The notes: generated by a model from the sequence alone, not told the origin. 64,000 nt of DNA from Rhodovulum sp. (GCA_020637615.1 JACKKC010000007.1:1-64000); one strand, 5' to 3'; shown: positions 43,576 through 54,325, counted from the first letter of the stretch. A program made the numbers and translations.

Positions 43576-44433
43576 ATGCGCAAGGCGGCGCATCTGGCAA
43601 CGGCAGCGGTGCTCGCGCTCGCCTTGGTGGCGGGCGCGCCGGCCATGGCGCAGAAGGCCCAGACCGTCGCGGACATCCGCGCCGAGCTGGGCGTGCTGAA
43701 CGGCCAGGTGCAGCAGTTGCGCGACCAGCTTGTGCAGAGCGGCGCCGCCGGCGGGCTCTCCACGGCGCCGGCGAGCGCGCTGACCCGGCTCGACGCGCTC
43801 GAGGCGGAACTGCGCCGGCTCACCGGCCGCGTCGAGGTGCTGAGCAACGACCTCGCCCGGATCCTCCAGGATGCCAGCAACCAGATCGGCGACATCGAGT
43901 TCCGGCTGACCGAGCTCGAGGGCGGCGATACCGCCGTCCTGGGAACGCCCGAGCTCCTGGGCGGCGGCTTCACCCGGCCGATGCCCCGGCCCTCCGCCGA
44001 AGGCGCCCCGGGCGCGGCGTCCGGCACGGCCCCGCCGCCGGTCGAGCTGACCGTCACCGAGGAATCCGATTTCGACGCCGCGGTCGCCGCCGCCGAGAGC
44101 GGGGACAACGCCAAGGCCGTGACCCTCTTCGACGGCTTCCTCGCCACCTATCCCGGCAGCCCCTTCGCGAGCGAGGCGCAGTACCGGCGCGGCGAGGCGC
44201 TCGCGGCGCAAGGCGAGTGGCGGTCCGCGGCGCGCAGCTTCCTCGACGCCTTCAGCGGCGCGCCCACCGATCCGATCGCCCCCCAGGCGCTCTATCGCCT
44301 CGCGATCAGCCTGAGCGAGCTCGGCCAGATCGAGGAGGCCTGCCTGACCCTGAACGAGGTCGACATGCGTTATCCGGGCTCGAGCCTCGCCGGCGACGTG
44401 GCGGCCAAGCGGGCGTCGCTTCGCTGCCAGTGA
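43576..44433 (+). CDS. cpoB: Tol-Pal coordinator CpoB (YbgF)
   Basis: Periplasmic TPR protein that couples Tol-Pal action to cell-wall synthesis at the septum. The 285-residue protein has a signal peptide (HLATAAVLALALVAGAPAMA-QK) and an N-terminal coiled coil (TVADIRAELGVLNGQVQQLR, LDALEAELRRLTGRVEVLS). A linker and TPR repeats follow (ALAAQGEWRSAARSFLDAF, IEEACLTLNEVDMRYPGS). The stop overlaps the tilS GTG by 4 bases. Confidence 0.93.
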   Translation: MRKAAHLATAAVLALALVAGAPAMAQKAQTVADIRAELGVLNGQVQQLRDQLVQSGAAGGLSTAPASALTRLDALEAELRRLTGRVEVLSNDLARILQDASNQIGDIEFRLTELEGGDTAVLGTPELLGGGFTRPMPRPSAEGAPGAASGTAPPPVELTVTEESDFDAAVAAAESGDNAKAVTLFDGFLATYPGSPFASEAQYRRGEALAAQGEWRSAARSFLDAFSGAPTDPIAPQALYRLAISLSELGQIEEACLTLNEVDMRYPGSSLAGDVAAKRASLRCQ

Positions 44434-45710
44434 CCCCCGGCGGGCTGCCGCTCGCCGCGGTGCGGTCGGCGCTCCTGGGCCTGCCGGCGGGACCGCTCGG
44501 CGTGGCGGTATCGGGGGGCGGCGATTCGCTGGCCCTGACCCTGCTCCTGCACGCGCTCTGTCCCGAGACCGGCCACAGCCTCGCCGCGGTGACGGTCGAC
44601 CACGGCCTGCGCCCGGAGAGCGCGGCCGAGGCCGCCGAGGTCGGCCGCCTCTGCCGGGACCGCGGTATCCCCCATGCGGTGCTGCGCTGGTCCGATCGCG
44701 GGGGGAGTGGCAATCTCCAGGCCCGCGCGCGATCCGCCCGGCGGGGGCTGATCGCGGGTTGGGCCGCGGAGCGCGGCATCACCACCGTGGCGCTGGGCCA
44801 CACGCTTGACGATCAGGCGGAGACCTTCCTGATGCGCCTCGCCCGCGGATCGGGGGTCGACGGGCTCGCCGCCATGGCGCCCCGAACCCGTTCCGAGGGC
44901 ATCTGCTGGCTGCGCCCGCTGCTCGGGACCAGCCGCGCGTCGCTGCGGGACTGGCTGGCGGCGCAGGGAATGGCCTGGACCGAGGATCCGGGGAATGCGG
45001 ACCTGCGCTTCGACCGGATCCGGGCGCGGGCGGCGATGGAGCAGCTGGCGCCGCTGGGTCTCGGCGCCGAGCGGCTCGCGGCGACGGCCGCCGCGATGGC
45101 GCGGGCGCGCCGCGCGCCTCGAGGTCGCGGCGGGGGATCTGGCCCGCGCCGCGGTCCGGCCAGGGCCGGCGGGGATGCGCTCATCGACATCGCGGCGCTG
45201 CGCTCCGGAACGGAGGAGCTGCAGCTGCGCGTGCTCGCCGGGGTGCTCGCCTGGGTCTCCGGCGCGATCTACCGGCCGCGATTCGCGTCGCTCGCCGCCG
45301 CGCGGGCGGCCCTGCTCGACGGGCGGATCGGGCAGGGGATCACGCTCCAGGGCTGCGTCCTGCGCCCCAGGGCCGGCGGGCGCATCGCCGTCCGGCGCGA
45401 GCCCGCGCGGGTCGCGCCGCCGGTTCCGCTCGCCGCGCGGGTCTGGGACCGGCGCTGGAGGATCGAGGCGGATGTCGCCGGCGCGGATGTCCTGGTCGGT
45501 GCACTCGGGCCTGAGGGCCTGGACCGCTGCCCTGACTGGCGGGCCCGGAGGCAGGCGCGCGAGACGCTCCTGACCACGCCGGCGCTCTGGCATCGGGGCG
45601 AGCTGGTCGCCGCACCGCTCCTCCGCCCGGACCCCCGCGTCCGGGCCAGCCTCGTCCCGCCGCTCACGCCGCCGTGGGAGGCACGATCGGACGTTGAATC
45701 CGGACGGTGA
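44430..45710 (+). CDS. tilS: tRNA(Ile)-lysidine synthetase
   Basis: Adds lysine to C34 of the CAU-anticodon tRNA-Ile so that it reads AUA. The 426-residue frame has the PP-loop SGGGDSLALT (28-33), TVDHGLRPESAAEAAEV, NLQARARSARRGLIAGW and ALGHTLDDQAETFLMRLARG. Between about 45106 and 45175 the main frame reads an Arg/Gly-rich run, while another frame reads RLEVAAGDLARAAVRPGPAG, the expected helix. This implies two compensating indels. I chose the GTG at 44430 because it overlaps the cpoB stop and starts the family N-terminus. A Rhodobacterales-typical ftsH follows. Confidence 0.88.
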   Translation: MTPGGLPLAAVRSALLGLPAGPLGVAVSGGGDSLALTLLLHALCPETGHSLAAVTVDHGLRPESAAEAAEVGRLCRDRGIPHAVLRWSDRGGSGNLQARARSARRGLIAGWAAERGITTVALGHTLDDQAETFLMRLARGSGVDGLAAMAPRTRSEGICWLRPLLGTSRASLRDWLAAQGMAWTEDPGNADLRFDRIRARAAMEQLAPLGLGAERLAATAAAMARARRAPRGRGGGSGPRRGPARAGGDALIDIAALRSGTEELQLRVLAGVLAWVSGAIYRPRFASLAAARAALLDGRIGQGITLQGCVLRPRAGGRIAVRREPARVAPPVPLAARVWDRRWRIEADVAGADVLVGALGPEGLDRCPDWRARRQARETLLTTPALWHRGELVAAPLLRPDPRVRASLVPPLTPPWEARSDVESGR

Positions 45711-45782
45711 GGCCTTATGTTAGTGGCTCAAGCCTGCGAGGCGGCATCGCCGGCTTCCCGGACGTCTTAGGAGATACCGCCC

Positions 45783-47755
<1,973 letters not shown>

Positions 47756-47762
<7 letters not shown>

Positions 47763-47786
47763 TCGACCAGCGTCGATCGGGCCTTT
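47756..47786 (+). terminator. terminator after ftsH
   Basis: A 12-bp stem (GGCCTGATCGAC at 47756-47767, GTCGATCGGGCC at 47772-47783, one G-T pair) with a CAGC loop is followed by TTT. It lies after both possible ftsH ends only if the gene ends at 47707, which supports that end. Confidence 0.7.
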
Positions 47787-47935
47787 GCCTGTCCCGAGGT
47801 CGAATCCAGCAGCCACGGCGCCGGTCAGGCGGACGGAAAGGGCCGGGGGCTGCTACATGGACAAAGCTGCCAGTTCACAGTCTCGATGCCCCAGAGTAGT
47901 TCAATCCGCTCGGACCAGGTGGCGGGGCACAGAAC

Positions 47936-48526
47936 ATGGCGGGGACAAGAATACACATCACGGGCGCATCTTGCTCCGGGGCTTCAACGCTTGGCTCAAC
48001 GCTGGCCAGCCTCCTCTCCATTCCTCAGATAGATGTTGATGATTTCTACTGGATGCCAACTGATCCACCTTTCACCACCAAGCGGCCAATTGAGGATCGT
48101 GTTCGTCTGATCGGGGAACGGCAGGAAGAGACGGAGGGATGGGTTCTCACGGGCTCTTGCATGGGCTGGGGAGAGGCCTTGGTCAGCGCAGTTGATCTTA
48201 TCGTCTTCGTCTACGTCCCTATTGCCGTACGGCTTCAACGCCTCGACCAGCGTGAGGCATCCCGCTACGGCAAGCGAATACTGCCAGGTGGAGATATGCA
48301 CGAGGCTCATGCGGCCTTCCGGCAATGGGCTGCAAGCTATGAAGACCCGGCCGCTCCCGGGCGTAACCTGGCAAAACATGAGCGTTGGCTGAGAGAGCAA
48401 CCTGCGCCGATTCTGTGGCTCGACGGTCGACAAACGGTGCAGGCCCTCGTGCATTCCGTCCGCAAGGAACTGTCGTGTCTCCCTGTAGTGGGTCGGGCGG
48501 GTAACGGCATCCGGGACGACCACTAA
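47936..48526 (+). CDS. P-loop kinase-like protein, low-GC island
   Basis: A 196-residue protein with an N-terminal P-loop HITGASCSGASTLGSTLA, in which the usual GK of the Walker A is replaced by GAST. It is then followed by IDVDDFYWMPTDPPFT, a substrate-side pattern seen in adenylate/shikimate-kinase-like proteins of the AAA_18 group. IVFVYVPIAVRLQRLDQRE carries the lid arginines. The substrate is unknown. Hand counting 240 bases of it gives about 55% G+C against about 70% nearby, and codon choice differs, so recent transfer is likely. It sits between ftsH and chorismate mutase with no operon partner. Confidence 0.78.
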   Translation: MAGTRIHITGASCSGASTLGSTLASLLSIPQIDVDDFYWMPTDPPFTTKRPIEDRVRLIGERQEETEGWVLTGSCMGWGEALVSAVDLIVFVYVPIAVRLQRLDQREASRYGKRILPGGDMHEAHAAFRQWAASYEDPAAPGRNLAKHERWLREQPAPILWLDGRQTVQALVHSVRKELSCLPVVGRAGNGIRDDH

Positions 48527-48668
48527 GGGCTCCAGGAGGACAATCGGAACTTTCTGACGCGAAAGGGCAGATGCCCGGCTGTCGAGCGTGAACCCCGCAT
48601 GCGACGGCCCCGCGGCCCGTGTGGAGCGGCCTTGCGAGCCCCCGCCGATGCCGCTATGGCCATGATCC

Positions 48669-48973
48669 ATGGCCGAAGACGAATGCTTCCCGAACATGGC
48701 GGATCTGCGGGCCGAGATCGACCGGATCGACGCCGAACTGGTGGAGCTCCTCGCCCGCCGGGCCGGCTGCATCGACCGTGCGATCGCGATCAAGCGCCGG
48801 ATATCGTTGCCGGCGCGCATCGACAGCCGCGTGGCCGAGGTGCTGGACCGGACGCGCCGGGCGGGGGCGGAGCGGGGCTCGAGCCCGCCTTCGTCGAGGG
48901 GCTCTGGCGGAACATCATTGAATGGTCGATCGCGCGCGAGGAACGCGCCCTCGACGGATCGGGGGGCGGGACG
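48669..48973 (+). pseudogene. chorismate mutase (AroQ type), frameshifted
   Basis: The N-terminal half (DLRAEIDRIDAELVELLARR, AIAIKRRISLPARIDSRVAE, then RTRRAGAERG) reads in one frame and is a plain AroQ chorismate mutase, which converts chorismate to prephenate. The matching C-terminal helix (GLEPAFVEGLWRNIIEWSIA, REERALDG) continues in another frame from about 48875. That second frame has no stop before folD, so either one more indel lies in the GGGGGG run at 48960 or the two proteins are joined. The start could be 48669 or the ATG at 48696. Sequencing error is the simplest reading. Confidence 0.75.
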
Positions 48974-49867
48974 ATGGGCGCTGACATCATCGACGGCAAG
49001 GCTTTTGCGGCGAAACTGCGCGGGCGGATCGCGGAGGCGGTCGCGGATCTCAAGCGCGACAAGGGGCTCGTGCCCGGCCTCGCGGTGGTCCTCGTGGGCG
49101 AGGATCCCGCCAGCCAGGTCTATGTGCGCAACAAGGGCCGCCAGACCTTAGAGGCCGGCATGGCCTCCGAGGAGCACCGCCTGCCGGCGACGACCGGCCA
49201 GGCGGAGCTGCTGGCGCTCATCGCCCGTCTAAACGCCGATCCCGCGGTCCACGGCATCCTGGTGCAGCTGCCGCTGCCGGCGCAGATCGACACGGCCGCG
49301 GTGATCGGCGCGGTATCGCCGGAGAAGGACGTGGACGGGTTCCATGTCATCAACGTCGGACGGCTCGCCACCGGGCAGAAGGCGCTGGTGCCCTGCACGC
49401 CGCTCGGCTGCCTCATGCTCCTGCGCGACCGGCTGGGCGATCTGAGCGGCGCGAATGCGCTGGTCCTCGGCCGCTCCAACATCGTCGGCAAGCCCATGGC
49501 GCAGCTCCTGCTCGGCGAGAGCTGCACGGTGACGATCGCCCATTCCCGGACGCGCGATCTGGCGGCGACCTGCGCGCGGGCCGACATCCTCGTCGCGGCC
49601 GTGGGCCGGCCGGAGATGGTCAAGGGCGACTGGATCCGCCCCGGGGCGACCGTCATCGACGTCGGCATCAACCGGGTGGAGGGGCCGGACGGCAAGGCGC
49701 GGCTGGTCGGCGACGTGGATTTCGCGAGCGCGGCGGAAGTCGCGGGCGCGATCACGCCGGTGCCCGGCGGCGTCGGGCCGATGACCATCGCCTGCCTCCT
49801 GGCCAATACCCTGACCGCCGCCTGCCGGGCCAACGGGCTGGAGGCGCCGGCCGGCCTGGCCGTCTGA
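48974..49867 (+). CDS. folD: bifunctional methylene-THF dehydrogenase/methenyl-THF cyclohydrolase
   Basis: Interconverts methylene-, methenyl- and 10-formyl-tetrahydrofolate with NADP. The 297-residue protein has VVLVGEDPASQVYVRNKGRQ with the catalytic Tyr and Lys, GILVQLPLPAQIDTAAVI, the NADP site VLGRSNIVGKPMAQLLL and the end motif PVPGGVGPMTIACLLANT. A G-rich stretch 5-10 bases before the ATG at 48974 can serve as ribosome site. It works in the same C1 pathway as the MetF gene 4 kb downstream. Confidence 0.96.
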   Translation: MGADIIDGKAFAAKLRGRIAEAVADLKRDKGLVPGLAVVLVGEDPASQVYVRNKGRQTLEAGMASEEHRLPATTGQAELLALIARLNADPAVHGILVQLPLPAQIDTAAVIGAVSPEKDVDGFHVINVGRLATGQKALVPCTPLGCLMLLRDRLGDLSGANALVLGRSNIVGKPMAQLLLGESCTVTIAHSRTRDLAATCARADILVAAVGRPEMVKGDWIRPGATVIDVGINRVEGPDGKARLVGDVDFASAAEVAGAITPVPGGVGPMTIACLLANTLTAACRANGLEAPAGLAV

Positions 49868-49945
49868 CCCCGGCCCGGGGCAGGGGCCGGCCGCCCGGCC
49901 GACCCGGTCGCGGGGCGCGTCGGGTGCTCGGCCGAACCCGGTGCT

Positions 49946-50674
49946 TCAGCCTTTGCGGTCGCGGTCGAGATCCTCCATCAGCTCCAGCTGGATCTGCTGG
50001 ATCTCGGTCAGCCGCTCCCATTGCCGGACCAGCAGATGGTCCAGCTTCTCGTGCAGATGCCGGATCTCGACCTCGGCCTTCAGGTTCACGCGATAGTCGT
50101 TCTCCGCGCGCAGCCGGTCCTTGGCCTCCTGGCGGCGCTGGCTCATCATGATGAACGGCGCCTGCACCGCGGCGATGCAGGAGAGCACGAGATTGAGCAG
50201 GATGAACGGATAGGGATCGAACTTGTCCGCGGCGAAGAGCACGATGGAATTGAAGGCGATCCAGGCCACCAGCACCGCGAGGAAGGACAGGATGAAGGCC
50301 CAGCTGCCGCCGAAGGCGGCGACCCGGTCGGCCATGCGGTCGCCGAAGCCGGCCCGCCCGGCGAAATCCGCCTCTGTGTCGATGGTCAGCGTGCCGCGGT
50401 GGTCGATGCTGTCGATCACGGCGCGGTCGAGGCGGGTCAGCTCGCCGCGCTCCTCCCGCAGCATCCGCTCGACATGGGCGCGCCGCGCCGCGGCGAGGTC
50501 GTCGCGACAGACGAAGCCGCTCTGCCGCCAGTCGGGATCGCTCTCGTCGAGCAGCTGCGCCAGCTGCGGCCGGACCAGATCCACCGCCGTCAGCACCCGG
50601 GCGGGCAGGCTGCGCCCGCAGATCCCGCAGGTCCCGCCATGGCCGGACCGGTTGCGCCCTCCGTTCACCGCCAC
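49946..50674 (-). CDS. DUF1003 membrane protein
   Basis: A 242-residue protein of the DUF1003 family. The N-terminus has a CGICG pair, then DAVIDSIDHR-like sequence. The core has two TM segments (AFILSFLAVLVAWIAFNSIV and DPYPFILLNLVLSCIAAVQA), then the conserved APFIMMSQRRQEAKDRLRAE and a charged coiled-coil tail (EVEIRHLHEKLDHLLVRQWE). Some relatives are described with Mg transport or stress, but no function is proven. The start is GTG at 50674, or GTG at 50668, which has GGAGGG at a better distance. Confidence 0.85.
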   Translation of the reverse strand: MAVNGGRNRSGHGGTCGICGRSLPARVLTAVDLVRPQLAQLLDESDPDWRQSGFVCRDDLAAARRAHVERMLREERGELTRLDRAVIDSIDHRGTLTIDTEADFAGRAGFGDRMADRVAAFGGSWAFILSFLAVLVAWIAFNSIVLFAADKFDPYPFILLNLVLSCIAAVQAPFIMMSQRRQEAKDRLRAENDYRVNLKAEVEIRHLHEKLDHLLVRQWERLTEIQQIQLELMEDLDRDRKG

Positions 50675-50850
50675 CCTCCGCGCGCTGGCCTCGATCTTGC
50701 AGCACCCAGTTGCGCCGAGCGGCGGAAAATGTCCACAAGGGTGCCGCCCGGCATGCGGCGGCGAATTTCCCGCTTCCCCTTGAACACCGCGCCCGCGCGC
50801 GACATGTGGGTTGGCCGGAGGCGCCGGGAAGGCGGGGCGAGGGAGAGCAT

Positions 50851-51774
50851 ATGGCGGCGATCGTATCGGTCAGGGATGTCCGCAAGGTCTACGAATCGGG
50901 GTTCGAGGCGCTCAAGGGCGTCTCTCGAGATCGAGCGGGGGGAGATCCTCGCGCTGCTCGGGCCGAACGGCGCGGGCAAGACGACGCTGATCTCGCTGAT
51001 CTGCGGCATCGCCCGCCTTGGCGAAGGCACGATCACCGTCGGCGGCCACGACATCGTCACCGCCTATCGCGAGGCGCGGTCGATGATCGGGCTGGTGCCG
51101 CAGGAGGTGAACGTCGAGCCCTTCGAGACGGTCTGGAACACCGTGACCTTCACCCGCGGCCTCTTCGGCCAGCCCCGCGACGATGCCCATGTGGAGCGCG
51201 TGCTGCGCGACCTCTCGCTCTGGGACAAGCGCGACGCGGCGACCCGCGAGCTCTCGGGCGGCATGAAGCGAAGGGTGCTGATCGCCAAGGCGCTGGCGCA
51301 TGCGCCGCAGGTGCTCTTCCTCGACGAACCGACCGCCGGCGTGGACGTGGAGCTGCGCAAGGGCATGTGGCAGATCGTGCGGCAGCTCCGGGCGCCGGCA
51401 CCACCATCATCCTGACCACCCACTACATCGAGGAGGCGGAGGCGATCGCCGATCGCGTGGCGGTGATCAACGAGGGCCGCATCGTGCTCGTGGAGGAGCG
51501 CGACCGGCTGATCCGCCAGATGGGCCGCAAGGAGCTCACCATCGAGCTGAAGGAACCGCTCCCGGCAGTGCCCGACGCGCTCGCCTCCTACGGGCTCGAG
51601 CTCGCAGAGGACGGCCGCAGCCTGCGCTACGCCTACGACCGCGCCGCGGAGCGCACCGGGATCGTCTCGCTCCTGCGCGACCTCTCCGACGCGGGGCTTA
51701 CCTTGCGCGACCTGCGGACGCGGGAGAGTTCCCTCGAGGACATCTTCGTCGATCTGGTGAGGAAGCCGGCATGA
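50851..51774 (+). pseudogene. ABC exporter ATPase, interrupted by two compensating frameshifts
   Basis: The gene begins AAIVSVRDVRKVYESGFEAL at 50851. Near 50925 it shifts to a second frame carrying Walker A (LLGPNGAGKTTLISLICGIA), the signature RELSGGMKRRVLIAKALAHA and Walker B (VLFLDEPTAGVDVELRKGMW). Near 51400 it returns to the first frame (GTTIILTTHYIEEAEAIADR) and ends at 51774. Joined, it is a complete DrrA/NodI-type ATPase of about 307 residues. The shifts fit a two-base loss in a CTCTCG run and a one-base loss in GGGCGCC. Its stop overlaps the permease ATG by 4 bases. Confidence 0.85.
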
Positions 51775-52532
51775 ACGCCCGGGCCATCCGCGCGATCTAC
51801 CGCTTCGAGATGCTGCGCACCCGCCGCACGCTCCTGCAGAGCCTCGTGGCGCCGGTGATCTCGACCTCGCTCTATTTCGTGGTCTTCGGCACGGCCATCG
51901 GCTCGCGCATCCAGGAGGTCGAGGGCGTGGAATACGGCGCCTTCATCGTGCCGGGGCTGATCATGCTGACGGTGCTGATGCAGAGCGTCACCAACGCCTC
52001 CTTCGGGATCTACTTCCCCAAGTTCATCGGCACGATCTACGAGCTCCTCTCCGCGCCGGTCTCCTATTTCGAGATCGTGACCGGCTATGTCGGGGCGGCG
52101 GCGACCAAGTCCTTCGTCATCGGCTTCGTGATCTATCTCACTGCGAATTTCTTCGTCACCCTGCCGGTGGCGCATCCGGTCTGGATGGTGGGGATCCTCG
52201 CGCTCACCTGCCTCAGCTTCAGCCTGCTCGGCTTTATCCTCGGGATCCTCGCGAGGGGCTTCGACGGGCTGCAGCTGGTGCCGATGCTGATCATCTCGCC
52301 GCTGGTCTTTCTCGGCGGCAGCTTCTACTCGATCGAGATGCTGCCGCCGCTCTGGCAGAAGATCACCCTGCTGAACCCGGTGGTCTATCTGGTCTCGGGC
52401 TTCCGCTGGTCCTTCTTCGGCGCGGGCGACGTCGGGATCGGCATCAGCCTGCTCGCGATCTCCGTCTTCTCCCTCGCCTGCCTCGGGGTGGTCTGGTGGA
52501 TCTTCCGCACCGGCTACCGGCTCCGGAACTGA
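51771..52532 (+). CDS. ABC-2 type exporter permease
   Basis: A 253-residue, six-span ABC-2 membrane protein of the DrrB/NodJ kind. Motifs include RAIYRFEMLRTRRTLLQSLV, PVISTSLYFVVFGTAIGSRI, FIVPGLIMLTVLMQSVTNAS and the late FLGGSFYSIEMLPPLWQKIT. It exports an unknown substrate with the ATPase that overlaps it by 4 bases. Family members handle polysaccharides, drugs or lipids. Confidence 0.9.
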   Translation: MNARAIRAIYRFEMLRTRRTLLQSLVAPVISTSLYFVVFGTAIGSRIQEVEGVEYGAFIVPGLIMLTVLMQSVTNASFGIYFPKFIGTIYELLSAPVSYFEIVTGYVGAAATKSFVIGFVIYLTANFFVTLPVAHPVWMVGILALTCLSFSLLGFILGILARGFDGLQLVPMLIISPLVFLGGSFYSIEMLPPLWQKITLLNPVVYLVSGFRWSFFGAGDVGIGISLLAISVFSLACLGVVWWIFRTGYRLRN

Positions 52533-52638
52533 GGGGGAGATCCTGGCCGCTTCCAGCGCCGATCCGTCGTTTTGAGATGCGCCGGCCCGCGGAAAGCGCT
52601 CTAATCGGGGCGGAATCGAAACGCCGACGGAGGATGGC

Positions 52639-53217
52639 ATGTATCGGCTTCGCCTTTTCGCCGTGCGCCATTCCCGCGGATTCGAATGGCTCTACCGCCG
52701 TCTCGAGCGGCTGATGATCGGCCTCGATCCGCTCTTCGCGCGCATCGGCCATGACCGGGTGGAGGCGCCGGTCGCGCTGATCGAGCGGGGGGTCAAGAGC
52801 CTGCTCTTCGACTGCCGGATGTGCGGGCAATGCGTGCTCTCCTCCACCGGCATGTCCTGCCCGATGAACTGCCCCAAGCAGCTGCGAAACGGCCCCTGCG
52901 GCGGCGTGCGGCCGGGCGGCTTCTGCGAGGTCAAGCCCGCCATGCGCTGCGTCTGGGCGCTGGCCTGGGATGGGGCGACGCGCATGGAGGACGGTGCGCG
53001 CATCCGCGAGGTGCTGCCGCCGGTGGATCACGGGCTGAAGGGATCCTCGTCCTGGCTGCGCGTCAGCCGCGAGAAGGCGGCGGCGCTACGCGAGGCGCGG
53101 GAGGCGGAGCGCACCGCGCTTGCCCGGGCCTTCCCCGCGGCCCGCGAGATCGAGCCCGCGACCGCGCCGCTGGCCGAGGAGCCGCCGCGGGCGGTCAGCC
53201 AGGAGGTGCGGAAATGA
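52639..53217 (+). CDS. methylene-THF reductase C-terminal (MetV-like) zinc protein
   Basis: A 192-residue protein of the methylene-THF reductase C-terminal (MetV-like) family. A Cys-rich core at residues 59-96 has Cys59, Cys62, Cys65, Cys74, Cys78, Cys87 and Cys96 (FDCRMCGQCVLSSTGMSCPM, then NCPKQLRNGPCGG). In acetogens MetV binds zinc or Fe-S and pairs with MetF to reduce methylene-THF. Its end overlaps the metF ATG by 4 bases, so the pair is coupled here too. Confidence 0.88.
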   Translation: MYRLRLFAVRHSRGFEWLYRRLERLMIGLDPLFARIGHDRVEAPVALIERGVKSLLFDCRMCGQCVLSSTGMSCPMNCPKQLRNGPCGGVRPGGFCEVKPAMRCVWALAWDGATRMEDGARIREVLPPVDHGLKGSSSWLRVSREKAAALREAREAERTALARAFPAAREIEPATAPLAEEPPRAVSQEVRK

Positions 53218-54233
53218 GCCCGGCGGATCAGGATCTCGGCGACAGCTTCCCGCAATACGAGGCGCCGCCGCCGGGCCATGTCTCGGGCAGCCGGCTCGAG
53301 CGCGTGCTGCGCGCGGGCAAGTTCGCGGTGACGGCGGAGCTCAACCCGCCCGACAGCGCCGACCCGGCGGATGTGCTCGAGGCCGCCCGCCCGCTCGGCG
53401 AGGTCGCCGACGCGATCAACGCCACCGACGCCTCGGGGGCGAATTGCCACATGTCCTCGATCGGCATCTCCTCGCTTCTGACCCGCGCCGGCTACGGCAC
53501 GGTCTACCAGATCTCCTGCCGCGACCGGAATCGCATCGCGATCCAGGGCGACGTGCTCGGCGCCGCCGCCATGGGGGTCAGGAACGTGCTCTGCCTCACC
53601 GGCGACGGGGTCGGGGTGGGCGACCAGCCGGGCGCGAAGCCGGTCTTCGACTTCGATTCGCTCTCGCTCCTGCGCACGATCCGCACCATGCGCGACGAGG
53701 GCCTGTTCCTTTCGGGCCGCAAGATCACCCGGCCGCCGCGGATGTTCCTCGGGGCGGCGGAGAATCCCTGCGTGCCGCCCCATGAATGGCGCCCCGAGCG
53801 GCTCGCCAAGAAGGTCGATGCGGGGGCGGATTTCATCCAGACCAACTACATCTTCGACCTGCCGGTCTTCGAGCGCTTCATGGCGCGGCTGCGCGATCTC
53901 GGGGTCGACCGCCGCGTCTTCCTGCTCGCCGGCGTCGGCCCGCTCGCCTCGGCCAAGGCCGCGCGCTGGATGCGCTCGAACGTGCCGGGCATCCATATTC
54001 CCGACGCGGTGATCGAGCGCATGGAGAAGGCCGCGAAGCCGGCGGCGGAGGGAAAGCGGATCTGCGTCGAGCTGATCCAGCAGATCCGCGAGATCAAGGG
54101 CGTCTCCGGCATCCATGTCATGGCCTATCGCCGCGAGCATCAGGTCTCGGAGATCATCCTGGAATCGGGCGTGCTGAAGGGCCGCGTCCCGCAGCGCCGG
54201 CGCAGCGCAAGACCACGCCCGGCGCCGGTCTAA
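53214..54233 (+). CDS. metF: methylenetetrahydrofolate reductase
   Basis: A FAD-dependent TIM-barrel enzyme that makes methyl-THF. The 339-residue protein has FAVTAELNPPDSADPADVLE (catalytic Glu), ADAINATDASGANCHMSSIG, VLCLTGDGVGVGDQPGAKPV and KVDAGADFIQTNYIFDLPVF. The NPPDS/TGDG sequence and the coupled MetV-like gene place it in the MetVF-type branch rather than the E. coli type. A hairpin (54300-54318) ends the transcript. Confidence 0.93.
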   Translation: MSPADQDLGDSFPQYEAPPPGHVSGSRLERVLRAGKFAVTAELNPPDSADPADVLEAARPLGEVADAINATDASGANCHMSSIGISSLLTRAGYGTVYQISCRDRNRIAIQGDVLGAAAMGVRNVLCLTGDGVGVGDQPGAKPVFDFDSLSLLRTIRTMRDEGLFLSGRKITRPPRMFLGAAENPCVPPHEWRPERLAKKVDAGADFIQTNYIFDLPVFERFMARLRDLGVDRRVFLLAGVGPLASAKAARWMRSNVPGIHIPDAVIERMEKAAKPAAEGKRICVELIQQIREIKGVSGIHVMAYRREHQVSEIILESGVLKGRVPQRRRSARPRPAPV

Positions 54234-54299
54234 CCTGTCTGGTCACCCATCAGGTCAACCCATTATCTGTAAATCACAGCAATAACAAACGTATAGATA

Positions 54300-54318
54300 G
54301 CGTCCCATTGCGGGACGC
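54300..54318 (+). terminator. hairpin after metF
   Basis: A perfect 7-bp stem (GCGTCCC, GGGACGC) with an ATTGC loop lies 66 bases after the stop. The 45 bases before it (54255-54299) are unusually AT-rich for this genome. There is no T tract. Confidence 0.5.
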
Positions 54319-54325
54319 CTCCCCC

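Noticed and set aside
54255..54299. An integration or attachment site in the AT-rich patch after metF
   Set aside because: There is no tRNA, integrase or matching direct repeat nearby; AT richness alone is not enough.
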